Shown: positions 21,342 through 33,299, counted from the stretch's first letter. The stretch: DNA of 64,000 nt from Pseudeuparius sepicola (GCA_963920635.1 OY987298.1:4683691-4747690); one strand, 5' to 3'. Notes: generated by a model from the letters alone, not told the origin. Translations and numbers: made by a program.

Positions 21342-21640
21342 CAGGGTGATTAAGTTTTATTCTGGGACACTTCAACAGGTGACGGAAAACCAAAAAATAA
21401 CCGCATTTTCTTCTATAAACTATATCATTTTAAGGCCTTATAAAAAAGTTACAGGGTGTTAAGGTTGTAAGAAATATGTGGAATTTATTGAATATTTTCC
21501 AAACTAGTTGAGATATTTAAGTCATATTTGGTACATGTTGTGGCATGGGTTAGCATAAAACCTATTAATATCAAACACCTTAAACAACCAATGGCGTAGA
21601 AGTGGGTAATTAGTATAATTGTTTTTAGAAAAAAAAAGAA
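21342..21640. mobile_element. Solo arm of the foldback MITE family seen at 11.9-13.3 kb
   Basis: TA and CAGGGTGATTAAGTTTTATTC at 21342, followed by ACACTTCAACAGGTG, match the termini at 13205-13252 (inverted) and 11889-11922. TTTGGTACATG further in is also shared. No right arm was found, and the right boundary is approximate. Confidence 0.55.
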
Positions 21641-22459
21641 CATCCTTTTATAGCAATAAAATGTATTCAATTTCTTATGTAAATTTTAATTGTAAACAAA
21701 AACGTTCTCTTAGCATTTTTTCATATGTGTCATGGTTTCATAGCAAATTTGATTTTTTCGTATTATTTCGGGGTATTTCTGAAAAATTAACTTAAAACAA
21801 AGAATGGGAAAATTAGTAGGCCTAGACTTTCGAAATTTCGCAAACCTACTTGGTTTTTTTATTCTGAACAAGTTTCCTTAATAACATTTTGCCGTAAAGC
21901 CTACAAAAAGGGCACTTTACTGATGTGGAAAATTAGTTTCTTCATCATTTTCAAAGCATACGTGATTTTTCGAAAGTAAATTATGTCACAAATTAGTTTC
22001 AAACCAAGCAGGGCTGATCCCCGCAGAAGCTCAAATTTCAACTCGTTTATTTTTTTATATTTACACCTTAATGTGAACTCAATCCGTGGGCAAATTGTTT
22101 ATGAAATTATATACAAGCCTTAATTTTTTAAATATTGTCATTATAGCATTGTTCCAAAGTGTTCTCTCTCAAAGTACTTTCGCCATGAGCTTGTAGGATT
22201 ACTTAATTTATTAATTACTAGACTTAATTTATAGAGAGGAATATTGGATTCAACCATTAAACCGACGCAAATCTGATTTAAATCCTTAGTCTTCCCCTTT
22301 TTATTTCTCTGTTACTGAAAGCGACTGCACGCCTTATGCTTAACTGGGACATGTTATTTGAAGTTCTTCTTGCACAATACCTGCCCCTACAATATTTTCC
22401 TTCTCTTGCCAAGAATTGTAGTTGAAGTTTAAGTAGAAAAATTAAAATTTTAGGACATA
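21641..22459. other. Intergenic DNA, nothing recognised
   Basis: AT-rich, with no coding frame or repeat structure that I can support. Confidence 0.5.
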
Positions 22460-22461
22460 TA

Positions 22462-24447
22462 CAGTATGTCCACGGATGGGGTAAATGAGGACAAATGGAC
22501 CAAAAAGTGAAAGATACGAAAAAATGTTATTCTTTATAAAAGTTTTTGCTTGCTTTAAAAATAAGATCCACGATGCCACAAATTGTTTTTTTTGTACGGG
22601 GTATGCAAAAAATACAAAAACGTAAAATTTGATGAAGGGTAAGGGTGGCTTTTTATAAATTTTAATGCAAAACGTTAAATAAGAAACTTGTTAGAAATTT
22701 GAAAATAATTGTTATTCCAGATTTTCAAGGAAAAATTTGAAATTTCTAAATTACTCTTTTAAAACCGAAATTTTTCCCAGTCATATTCCTATAAATCCTT
22801 TATCTATGGTCATATTCTGACCATTTTATTTGATTACGCCATTGATAACTGTTACTGTGACATATTTGTCAAAATAAGAACAATGTTGTCTTTAGGGCAA
22901 AGAATATTTATAATCCAAAATTAAAGAAACGGCGAGAATAGTTATCGCTACGTTATTGAGAAGTTTCAAGAAAAGTTTCCAAATGTACAATTATGCATAA
23001 GTTCAGTACAAGTTAGTAATCAGATTTAAAAAAACTGGATCCGTTAATGATTTAAAGAAGACGAAGAAAAGATACGACGAAAATGATGCTTCTAGAGTAT
23101 TAATTTTGCAATCTGTTGATGAAAATCATATTAGAAAACGAGCCCAAAGTTTACAAATCTGTAAAAAAAGCCATATTCAAAATATGTTGAAGGAAAATAA
23201 AATTTATCCTTTTAAACCTATTTTTAACCATACTTTGGAAGATGGGGACAGTTACAAACGCTTGGTTTTTTGTTTCTGGGTCGGTGATGAAATTCTAAAT
23301 AACAACGTGAACTTTCATAAGCTGATAATGTTCTCAGATGAGTCAACCTTCAGTACAAACGGCACTGTAGCCTCTCAGCATGTGAGATACTGGAGTAGGA
23401 AAAACCCAGAGTTTAGAATTGCGAACCGCCGCCAGTATTCAAAAAAAGTAAATGTTTGGTGCGCCATTTCCTATTATGGGATTATAACATATTTTTTTGA
23501 TAATACGTGTAACAGACATTCTTATTTGCATTATGCTGGAGTCATTTCTGTCAGACAAGTTAGAAGAATTAATTGCCTCTTCAATATCGCCAAAATATGT
23601 ATTTTCAGCACGATGGGTGTCCTGCCCATTATGCTACAGAAGTCAGGGATTGGCTCAATCGCAAATTTGGAAATCGATGGATAGGCCGAAATGGTCCAAT
23701 TTTGTGGCCCCCTAGGAGTCCCGCCTTGACAATTTGTGATATGTTTCTATGGGGGCGCATTAAACAACTAACATAATATGAAAGACCCATTGAAAATAAC
23801 GAAGAAGTCTTAAAGCATAGAATTTTAATAGAATCAATTTCACTAGGAGAAATAAGAAGCAGCTTTAGCCATTTACGACGTCAGTTAGAAAAATGCGTAG
23901 AATATGGAGAAGTTTTTGAAAAATAAAAATAATGTGCCCCTATTGTTTTATAGTTTAATAAAATAAGAAATATTTCTAGAATATTACAATTATTATTTAA
24001 TATTCCATTAGTAATTTTATTTAACCTGTCTGTAATTTTGGATTATAAATATTCTTTGCTCTAAAACATCTTTCTTATTTTGACAAATAGGTACGCCACA
24101 GTTATCAAAGGTGTAATCAAATAAAAAGGTCAGAATATGACTTTTAAATGAGTAATTTAGAAATTTCAAATTTTTCCTTTAATTATCTGGAATAAGAATT
24201 CTTTTAAAATTTCAAACAAGTTTTTTATTTAACGTTTTGCATTAAAATTTATAAAAAGCCAATTTTTACCCTTCATCAAATTTTACGTCTTTGTATTTTT
24301 TGCATACCCTGTACAAAAAAACAAATTTTTGGCATCGTTGATCTTATTTTAAAGTAAGCAAAAACTTTTATAAAGAATAACATTTTTTCGTATCTTTCAC
24401 TTTTTGGTCCATTTGTCCTCTTATTTACCCCATCCGTGGACATACTG
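22462..24447 (+). mobile_element. Nearly full-length mariner (DD41D, rosa-like), inactive
   Basis: The 1,986-bp element begins CAGTATGTCCACGG and ends CCGTGGACATACTG, flanked by TA at 22460-22461 and 24448-24449. Its TIRs are very long: about 22462-22923 and 24031-24447. The length difference comes mainly from one ~50-bp segment near 22765-22810 that is absent on the right. The single transposase frame between the arms carries several stops and frameshifts. A truncated second copy of this family is at 6853-6903. Confidence 0.9.
22883..23926 (+). pseudogene. Mariner transposase pseudogene (DD41D type)
   Basis: The start MLSLGQRIFII (22883) hits a stop after 13 codons. The reading resumes frame-shifted with ENSYRYVIEKFQEKFPNV, the first helix-turn-helix, and RFKKTGSVND, the linker of the second. 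The catalytic core keeps MFSDESTF (first Asp) and NVWCAI, then after a frameshift FQHDGCPAHY (second Asp), WIGRNGPILWPPRSP and CDMFLWG (third Asp). Forty-one residues separate the last two. The usual SPD is SPA here, supporting the later Asp as catalytic. The C-terminus ends at TAA 23924-23926. At about 345 codons its length is normal for the family. At least three frame changes and several stops make it non-functional. Confidence 0.85.
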
Positions 24448-24449
24448 TA

Positions 24450-25102
24450 TAATAAGGTCAAATTAGGCATTATGAAACATTGTAGCAAACCCTCGTAAAA
24501 AAACTTTCTATTTTTACAACGCTTGAAAAAAAAAATCCTACGAGAAGCTGGCAATTTTCATGTGGGGATTAATAATGGAGGATCTATTCCTTTGAAAGCA
24601 AAACCAGCTACGGGAACTTACCACTGCTATGCCCCCCCAAGTAGCAAAGTAGCTGTATTAATTTTTTCTTACCGAACGGAAAAGTTTTATTAACGTTTTA
24701 TAAGTGCTTAAAAATAGTTAATTTGCTGTGTTATCGTCTCGAGTATTACTATTTTGCTGTGTGCAACTAATTTGTTCTGTAATATAGTTCTTAGAACGTT
24801 CTTTCCGCTAAATTATAGAACGTTTATAAAATAGTTTTTTAATTGTACTATAAACGTTTATAGTACTACGTATACGAATGCTACACGTCTGTTTAGTGGT
24901 TACAACTAAATGGTTCTGTTAGTTTTGCGTATATAACTGTTTTATAAGAACATAATTAAGCACTCTATAAATCAGCTTTGTAAGAGTTTGGCAAATCACA
25001 GTTCAGTTAATTAAAATATATTTTTACTTCCAAAGATGCTTTTAAAAAACTATTTTATAGAAGTACTTACCAAGTATTTAAATTAACAGCATTGAAGCAA
25101 GC
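24450..25102. other. Spacer upstream of candidate gene, with ACGT palindromes
   Basis: No gene frame of its own. It contains AGAACGTTCT (about 24796-24805) and a 22-bp perfect palindrome at 24845-24866, and lies directly upstream of the 25103 start. Confidence 0.5.
24845..24866. promoter_or_regulatory. 22-bp perfect palindrome
   Basis: The arms GTACTATAAAC and GTTTATAGTAC meet with no spacer and pair perfectly. It lies ~240 bp upstream of the candidate gene at 25103. It could be a dimeric factor site, a cruciform-prone site or a chance event in AT-rich sequence. Confidence 0.4.
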
Positions 25103-25501
25103 ATGAATACCAAAAAGCGCGCATTGCAATCATTACAGAACGGTTTAGGTGTGCTCTCAACACCTAACCTAAAAAACTTAGGTACATTAAAGCGTGTGTA
25201 TGATGTCGTTTTCAAGGGAAAATGGGTGCATTTCGTAGAAAATTAAAGAAGAATTATCATTTAATTCAGCAAAATATTTATTCGGATAATAAATACCTAT
25301 AATAGCATTGCCAGTAATGCTAATGATAAAATCACTTCCACCAAAGAAGATTTAAAATCAAATACCGACAACTCTTTCAGCTGTGTTGTATATGCTGCTG
25401 ATGATTGTAATTTTCACCAAAAGTCTTCAACGTTCAATGAAACAGAGAAAATAGAGTTACGTGAACATCTGAACTATCTTATACATCCTAAAATAAAATA
25501 A
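25103..25501 (+). CDS. Candidate two-exon gene, 96-aa unrecognised protein
   Basis: I do not recognise this protein. ATG at 25103 opens a frame starting MNTKKRALQSLQNGLGVLST that runs 47 codons unspliced. A GTATGA donor at 25198 and an AATAG acceptor ending 25305 would remove a 108-bp intron and join it in frame (phase 2) to a second open stretch, 25306-25501. That exon begins after an upstream in-frame stop and continues SNANDKITSTKEDLK, SFSCVVYAADDCNFHQ and NETEKIELREHLNYLIHPKIK. Total 291 nt. Composition is polar and lysine-rich, with two cysteines and no signal peptide. The stop overlaps AATAAA-type sequence. The weak polypyrimidine tract and lack of a recognised domain keep confidence low. 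Alternatives are a 47-aa unspliced peptide, or transposon cargo. Confidence 0.35.
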
Positions 25502-26036
25502 AAATATGTTGTCTATATAGCATAGATAAATTATAGGTACATACGTAGAAAATGAAATTTTATCAAGTAAAAGTTTTTTCATTGTGTGCAAGATTTAAAA
25601 AAAAACTTATTATCACGGTCAATGTTAAATTAAATGTTTAAAATACGTCTAGTTGCCTGTTTTATATAAGCATCGCAAGACCAACTGAAAGATCATATAA
25701 GTGCTGTGTGTGTGACTAAACTGTTTTATAAGAATTTACGCCATGTTTGGTGTGGTTAGCTTACGTTGGATCAGCGTCTCCTTTTCATAAAATGTAAAAA
25801 ATGCATTTTATAACAAAAAAATAATACTGTATTAGTTGACGATGTTTATTTTGTATTTAAAATTACATTCGAAGCAATAATAACAGATATTTTTATTTAA
25901 AAGAAAAACATTTATTTTAATTTGTAGTTATACCCAACATGTCCCGTATGCTTATTTAGTTTACCAAACCAATCGGTTTACAGAGTAACTACCTCTGTGT
26001 CTTGGGTCGTGCTTTTGTCTGGGACGCGTGGCCTCA
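25502..26036. other. AT-rich spacer
   Basis: No gene. CTGTTTTATAAGAA occurs at 25721-25734 and also near 24937-24950 upstream of the candidate gene, so a diverged repeat may flank it. Confidence 0.45.
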
Positions 26037-26763
26037 GCTAGAGTCCAAAGCACGAAAGAAAACGTTTCTAAAGAATGCGGGCAGCGTTGCGAGATTTCCG
26101 ATACGAGTAGTCGTTATTTATTGGCGAATACAAGTTTTATCATATTGAAGCCGAATTTCTGAACTCTGTTATACCGAAAAAATAAAGCTCTCATCACGGG
26201 ACCACTTACCCATTCTTGTGTATCATTTATTTTTAACGCTGTGTGATAAAACACCTAGGTATAATATTTTTTCAACATCGTCGCGTCTACCATCGCCTTT
26301 GAAATACAGCACTTCTGCGAAGGAGTAGGCTGACAAAACCAGTTAGCCAACGCGTTTTGTGCCTGTTTCTGTAGTACGTAAAGTTAACTTCGTATTTGGG
26401 CTACCATACAGACCTCATTTTTTAGGCCGCTGGCAAGTTTTTTCCGCCGGCTCAGAGAGCTCAGTGGCGTTTCGTATATGTTCGGGAGTTAACGTGTGCA
26501 AAATGTAAACAGGGAAGACCGTTGCATTCTCAAGCACGAGAAATAATTGCCAATGTTATAAGGGTTTGCTTTCCCCCATAGTCTAAGGCATCACCGTTAA
26601 GAATAATATTATTATTATTAAAAATTATATTATATTATATGAAAATTAAGTCGGTGAGTTACACAAAATTGATCTACGCCCCTGAACTGTGACTAATTCT
26701 ATAATATTTGCGAGTTTTCCCCCTTAAGTCGCACGCATTCTGCCATAAGGAGGACTATAGCTG
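26037..26763 (-). mobile_element. ~0.72-kb element, copy 2 (inverted partner of 15684)
   Basis: This is an inverted copy of 15684-16370 from CTAGAGTCCAAAGC to GGAGGACTATAG. Differences include a small run of extra bases near 26605-26640 and scattered substitutions. The shared ends define the element. It is about 10.3 kb from copy 1. Confidence 0.75.
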
Positions 26764-27143
26764 GACCGTTAAAGTTAAGTTAAAGTATACTTAAAAGACA
26801 CTCTGTATACCTAATTTTAATTTTCTCCCCCTGTCATTAATAATTTCGTCAAATAAATTACGCCGCAACCGCACTTAAATTCGAGAAACAAAACTTCGGT
26901 TTTAGCCCCAGTTAAGCGCGGCATTTCCCTTATTTACTTTGGCCGCATAGTCTTCATAAATTTGAATTGATCTCCACGCGTAATTGGCCAAAGTTCTGGA
27001 GCAGCTAATGCCTTTAATGCAGAATCGCCTCGTATATTAAGATTAAGCCCCGCAGACAGGAATTATTGGGATTATTTCGGCAAAATTTGCTGGGGGACAT
27101 TCTACGAAGAAAAATTCACCCAACGTGAATCACCTCGTATAAT
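26764..27143. other. Spacer before the giant element
   Basis: Moderately GC-rich for the window. No frame, repeat or RNA gene recognised. It ends in the ATAAT that may be the target duplication of the next element. Confidence 0.45.
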
Positions 27144-27195
27144 CCCAGTAAACCAGAGTTCGTTAAAATAACGTTAACAAGTAACTGACCATAAC

Positions 27196-28005
27196 GTTAA
27201 TTTTTGGTGGTAATGTCGCGGGATCTAACGTATATTTACCATTACATTTCAACGTTGACCAGCCTGAAAAAAAATACGTTTTTTTACGTTTAACTGAATT
27301 CCGAGTACACACGTTAGGTTTTAACTGTAAAATAACGTTATATATCAATTGCTTATCAACGCATGAATATAACGCATATTTACCATTTTATTTAAACGTT
27401 GACGAGCCAGAGAAAATCACGTATTTTTTACGTTTAAATGTACTTCCGAATAAACGTAAAACATTAAATTTAAAATAACGTTATATTTCAACGGCCTATT
27501 AACTCATGAAGATAACGTATATTTACCATTTTATTTAAACGTTTAATAACCAGAGAAAAAACACGTATTTTTGTACGTTTGAATGTACTTCCGAATATAC
27601 GTTAAGTACCAAACGTAAAAGAACGTTATATTTCAACGGCTTATTAACTCATGAAAATAACGTATATTTACCATTTTATTTAAACGTTTAAGAGCCAGAG
27701 AAAAAACGCGTATTTTTTACGTTTAAATGTACTTCCGAATATACGTTAAGTACCAAAGGTAAAAGAACGTTATATTTCAACGGCTTACTAACTCATGAAG
27801 ATAACGTATATTTACCATTTTATTTAAACGTTTAAAAGTCAGAGAAAAACGCGTATTTTTTACGTTTAAATGTACTTCCGAATATACGTTTAGTACCAAA
27901 CGTAAAAGAACGTTATATTTCAACGGCTTATTAACTCATGAAGATAACGTATATTTACCATTTTATTTAAAAGTTCACATACACGAAAATTACATACATT
28001 TTTTA
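27196..28005. repeat. ~144-bp tandem repeat, ~5.5 copies
   Basis: ATAACGTATATTTACC or close variants occur at 27369, 27512, 27657, 27801 and 27944, spaced 143-145 bp, with a diverged copy starting near 27221. Each unit carries TTAAACGTTTAA-like and GAACGTTATAT words. The central copies are most alike and the edge copies diverged, as expected from unequal exchange. Confidence 0.85.
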
Positions 28006-29642
28006 CATATAAATTGTAGGTTCATCATTTAATATACTTACTTCCGTTTGGCATCAACTGTGAAATAACGTTGTAATTTCAAAGATTTATTAACGTTCTA
28101 AAATAACGTTAATGAAATTACAGTTACAAAGTTTTAAAATACGTATTAGATTTTAGAAAATGGAATGATATTAAAAATGCTAAAACAACTATAATTAAAA
28201 ATTAATAACCGTAACGTTAATTTTTAGTTGAATGTCGCCGGATTTAACGGATGTTTACTATAACTACTTAACATCAATGTAACAAAAAAAAACACGTTTT
28301 ATTAAAATTCCAATACGGATCTTCAAAAGCATATTACACGCTAGTTGTAAATTGACCGACGACTTTTTAACTCCTAAAAACAACATCACAAAAATTCGAT
28401 TTGTTTGCAATAACTCGTTATTAATATTAGTTACAAAGAAACGTTTTTGTAGCAATAAGTTGATTAATCTTAAAAAATATATATATCTAAAAAGGACAAC
28501 GTTTATCAAACTAAGTAGAAAAACATTAGAATAACCTTAATGAAGAACGTTAATTTTTGTTAAAAAATGCTATTACTTACCTGTTCAATCAACAGAGCTG
28601 CTAGAGAAAAAATGGCTTCCAAACGATGTAAGGTACTTTTTAGTGTAATCATTATATTTTTTCGCTTAATACTTCGTTGAATCTTCAATGTTATTATTAA
28701 CGTTCAATTAAATACCATTTAAACGTTTAAAACGCGATGCATATTTGATTAAAAAATGTTTCATATAACGGTTATCGTAACCAATAGAATTTTTTTTCCT
28801 AAAAAAATACATTTTAAAAATTAGGGTTAGTTGCGATTTATACTGTTACGCGTTTCATGTACAAGTGCTGTGAACATTCTTTTACATTTTAAAGTTTTAT
28901 AACCAAAAATTTCATGAGAAGTTTAATAATGGTTAATGTTGATTTGTAGAAAAAGCAATTTATAATTATTATGCAAGCCTTTTTAATAAATTTAAAAAGT
29001 AATTATTACTTTTATCAAATTTCACTACTATGCCATACATTCATACTTACCTCACAAATCGCATTAAAAAGGGTTTTTAAATATCTAATGAATAGAATAA
29101 TAACACAGAAAGAGCAGTAATATGATATAATATAATGATTATTTACATCATGCAAAAATAACAAAAATAAGTAAAATATTCCACAATATAAAATTAAAAT
29201 ATCTTCTTTAAAGAACCACATTAAAAGCAGCCTTGCACGCATCTTTTGTCTGAAAAAAAAAGTACCTATTGAGAAATATACGTCATCGCTGCCAAAAATC
29301 CATTTACGATCGAATATCTTTTTCGTATTATTAATATTAGCCGGTAGACAAAGTTCGACTTGTTACGTGCATATCCAGATATTAATAACATATAATATAT
29401 GCTCAAGATTGATAATTTATTGGGAATAATGGGATTTATAAATTTTGGCAGCGATGACGTAGGTCTAAACATTCGTCAGATTGACTGTATCATCGTTGAA
29501 TCACATTTAATTGAAACCGATATAGGGCTTTGCCGACAGAATGATGCCAGCGTATTTTTACAGATAATGCGCTGCCCATCTTACCTATTATTTTTTACTC
29601 AACGGTATAAGGTAAGAGAATAATAGGATTTATTTCTCAAGC
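28006..29642. other. AT-rich interior of giant element, no gene proven
   Basis: A further diverged repeat unit appears near 28200-28270. ACAGGTAAGTAAT (minus strand, near 28580), GAGGTAAGTATG (minus strand, near 29050) and AAGGTAAGAG (plus strand, near 29610) resemble splice donors, but no exon with recognisable protein accompanies them. ACGTCATCGCTGCCAAAA at 29280 pairs with the inverse at 29443-29460, forming a ~180-bp imperfect hairpin. Confidence 0.4.
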
Positions 29643-30436
29643 ATGTTAAAATAAGCGTTTGGGCGATTTAGTTTTAGTTTTTGAATATAGGGGTATGATT
29701 GAGGGCGGCAAATTCTGATCTCTTGGGGGTGTGTAGAGGAGATTAGTAGGATCTGTTTTCTGAAAAAAAAAAACATGCAAGGTAAAATAATTAAGCGATT
29801 GGGCTATTTATTAATGTTTTTGAATATAGGGATGAAAGAGGGGTAATATGAGGAAAGCAAATTCTGAGCTCTTAAGGATTTGTAGAGGAGGTTAATAGGA
29901 TCTATTTTCTGAAAGAAATTTTTTTATGCAAGTTAAAATAAGGGATTGAACGATTTATTAATGTTTTTGAAATATTAGGGGTAGAAGAGGGGTAAGAATG
30001 TAGGCAGCAAATTCTGAGCACTTGAGGGTGCGTAGAGGAAACTAATAGGATCTATTTTCTCAAACGACTTTTTCATGCATGTTAAAATAAGCGATTTGAA
30101 GATTTATTAATGTTTTTGAATCTAGGGGTAGAAGAGGGGTAAGAATGTGGGCAGGAAATTCTGAGATCTTGAGGGTTGTATAGGAGATTAGTAGGATCTA
30201 TTTTCTGAAAGAAAATTTTTCGTGAAAGTTAAAATAATCAGTTGTGCGATATTTTGAAATTTGTGAATATAGGGGTGAAAGAAGGGTAAGTTGACGGCAG
30301 CAAATTCTGAGCTTTTGGGGGTTTGTAGAGGAGATTGGAAGGATCTATTTTCTGAAAAAAAAAATCATGCAAGTTAAAATAAGTAAGTGATTGGGCTATT
30401 TATTATTATTTTTTTTGAATATAGAGGTGAAAGAGG
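29643..30436. repeat. ~145-bp tandem repeat, ~5.5 copies
   Basis: GTTAAAATAA (or GGTAAAATAA) recurs near 29646, 29780, 29933, 30078, 30218 and 30367. Each is followed by TTTTTGAATATAGGGGT, GGCAGCAAATTCTGA and GATCTATTTTCTGAAA blocks. The unit is unrelated to the 144-bp family despite similar length, and lacks the AACGTT richness. Confidence 0.8.
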
Positions 30437-31300
30437 GGTCGTAAAAGGGTTGATGTACTCCGAGTTTATGACAAACTGTTTTAATTAGGTTATTTAAACG
30501 TTGAAATGGAAACCATAATGTGAATAAACTCGATAGTGCAAGAGTAGATGCGTTGAAAAACAGTTGTTTAAATAACTATTTCAAACAGGGTGTCTCAGCA
30601 ATATTAATATAACGTTGATAATAAAACCTAAATGTTACGAGTTTAAAAGTGCAGGAATAACAACGTCGTAAAAGGGTTGATGCATACCGAGTTGATTACA
30701 AACTCTTCTGTTAAGTTATTTAAACGCTAAAATGAAAACCATAATGTAAATAAATTTAAGAGTGCAACAGTAGAAACGTTGAAAAACAGTTGGTTAAATA
30801 ACTATCTTGACCGGGTGTTTTAGTAACATTATTATAACATTGATAATAATACCATAATGTTACGAGTTTAAAAGTACAGCAATAGCAACGTCGTAAAAGG
30901 ATTGATGTACTCAGAGTTGATTACAAACTCTGTTTTAATTAGGTTATTTATACGTTGAAATGGAAACCATAATGTGAATAAACTCGATGGTGCAAGAGTA
31001 GAAACGTTGAAAAACAGTTGGTTAAATAACTATTTCAAACAGGGTGTTTCAGAAACATTAGTATAACGTTGATAATAAAACCGAAATGTTACGAGTTTAA
31101 AAGTGCAGCAATAACAACGTCGTAAAAGGGTTGATGTATACCGAGTTGATTACAAACTGTTTTAATTAAGTTACTTAAACATTGATATGAAAACGGTAAT
31201 GTGAATAAATTTAACAGTGCAACAGTGAAAACGTTGAAAAACAATTGGTTAAATAACCATTTCATATAGGGAGTTTCAGTAACATTAGTAGGTATAACGT
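30437..31300. repeat. ~227-bp tandem repeat, block A, ~3.8 copies
   Basis: GTCGTAAAAGG starts units at about 30439, 30665, 30890 and 31119. Each unit holds TTATTTAAACGTTGAAATG, GTGCAACAGTAGAAACGTTG, AACAGGGTGTTTCAGTAACA and TATAACGTTGATAATAAAAC. It is the same family as 33762-36712. Confidence 0.85.
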
Positions 31301-31317
31301 ATAGTAGTATAACTAAG

Positions 31318-31375
31318 CGGGCTATTTATTAATGTTTTTGAATACTTATAGAGGTGAAAGAGGGGTAATATGAAT
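31318..31375. repeat. Isolated remnant of the 145-bp repeat
   Basis: GGGCTATTTATTAATGTTTTTG and GAGGTGAAAGAGGGGTAATATGA match the 145-bp family at 29.6-30.4 kb, but here they lie after the 227-bp block A. The two repeat families therefore alternate, which implies a larger duplication or rearrangement of a composite segment. Confidence 0.6.
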
Positions 31376-33028
31376 ACCTACTATATACGGACGGATCATT
31401 TAGATCACTCTGTAGTAAGTATTATTTTTATTACAATGGGGTAGGTGAACTTGGTGTTGAATTTTTACTGCTTAAACACTCATACCTAAACTGATATACC
31501 TAAGGCAAACACTATGATTAAAAATCGAATTGCAACCCTCCGTGCGTGACACTGCCCCGCTACTTTCACGCTCATGATTATTTTATGGTAGTAAGTAGGT
31601 AGCATAATAATAGAATAATCTAGTCGTAGTAGGTATATTATTCTATTGTACGGCAGACTGGACGACTGGACTCTCAAGTCTCAAGATGCCAAGATGGCGG
31701 ATGCACAAATACCTACGTACTACAAAATAGGATCGCCCGTTTTACGGATTGTAGTGACCTACAGACAGGCTACAAAAGTACAGGGTCGATTGGAATCTAT
31801 TTCATTTGCTGCCAGAAATAACCAGTCTGCCTACCCAGCACGTTTTACTTACCGGTCACCGGTCTCGAGAGCTTCGCACTGCTTCACTTCTTAACAGTTA
31901 AAATTGAAATCCGTAGTGTATCGTGCCGGCCTGTCGTTTGGCCGCGCCGGCGTAGTGCGGCGGCTCGGCAAGGACGTTATTAAGGAGGGCGCGCACCGAA
32001 CGACTCAATTCTGCTTGGCATTTGACATGCTATCGGCACGAAATTAAACACGGGCATTGCCTGAGGACCACAGCAATATCAACCAAGTTAAAAATATGTA
32101 GGTAAATAATAAGTGAAAAATGAGTAGTTTGAATCGGTTGCCATTTTCATGCAAACTACAAACCACTGAATAACCTACCTATAAAAGAGATAAAAACATT
32201 GTTTTTACCGAAGACCATTCGCAAAAGTACTTACCTTCTGAAGTATGCTGGCCGTTCCAAAGCAGTAGGTACAACCTACAAACCTAGTTCAGCTAATGTG
32301 TTCACTGCTGTCAAAAATCCAAGTTTATTATACCTGCTTTTTTATAGGAGCGGCAATTGAATGCTATTTATTGTTAAAACATTACTTTTGTCCCTTATTT
32401 TAAAAAGCTCAGATGTATCAACAACCATGGATTTTTTAAATATATAATAACTGTACAAATACATACCTACTTACTTTAGCGTTGCCGTTCCGAGCCGGAA
32501 TCGATTGGGTGCGCGACGTGGGCGCCCTCCTTTATTCGCCAGGTCAGCGCGTCGCCGCCGGCGCGCGCATCTAGTTTCCGATTGCTCAAAATAAAACTGT
32601 CAAAATTCTTATAGTAAAAATAATAAACTAAACATTTACGTTAAAAAACCGTTTCAATCAGAGAAATATTTCAGGCCGCCGAGCAAATGAAATAAACACT
32701 TTTTTTAGGTACTTGATTAGGTACATATACCTATTTTAGCGACTTGTAACAAATTAAATACCTATAAAATATAAGAATTGTAAAATATAAATAATTGTTG
32801 CTTCGGAAACCGGCGTGGAACATGATGCATGATGAAGTAGGTACATATTATCAAAGATCATGTGTTCCAAAACAATAATTCCCCTGAAAAACATAGGCAT
32901 ACCTTTATCGTGAGCCCAAAGAGTTAGTATGGTCACGTGAACGTGTATTTGAAAAACAATTTCCGTACTGGCTTCCAATGATAAGTATTTTATATGCAAG
33001 TTCTTGTTATAAAACAGCTGAAGAAAAA

Positions 33029-33220
33029 ATGGAATACCGTTTACGAATGCACAAGTATCTACAGTTTATATTGACTATTTCCCTCGTCTTAATTTCCACC
33101 AATCACAAATGCGCAACTTTGAATTACAAATGGTTTCTAGATGGAAAAACTGTGACAGAACCTGTCAGCAGTTTTTTTCGAGTATACCCGGGGCAAAACT
33201 TGACAGCTGTTGTAGAATAA
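33029..33220 (+). CDS. Possible small secreted peptide or first exon, 63 aa
   Basis: From ATG 33029 (or the internal ATG at 33047) the frame reads a short basic start, then a hydrophobic run (LQFILTISLVLIS) and a likely cleavage near CA/T, as in a signal peptide. The ~35-residue mature part contains NYKWFLDGKTV and one N-glycosylation sequon (NLT). Context (AAAAAATGG) is acceptable for initiation. No family recognised, and the YKWFLDG stretch only loosely recalls Ig-like domains. It could be a complete short peptide, a first exon or a chance frame. Confidence 0.3.
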   Translation: MEYRLRMHKYLQFILTISLVLISTNHKCATLNYKWFLDGKTVTEPVSSFFRVYPGQNLTAVVE

Positions 33221-33299
33221 TAGGTAGTATGTTTTGTAAGCTACGTGTATGCAGAATAATCTGTTACTCATGAAATAGTCTTGTCAAATACCATTCGGA

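Noticed and set aside
29266..29623. Overlapping ORFs on both strands near 29.4 kb
   Set aside because: They span an inverted repeat (29280 and 29443-29460), which creates frames on both strands, and no protein motif is seen.
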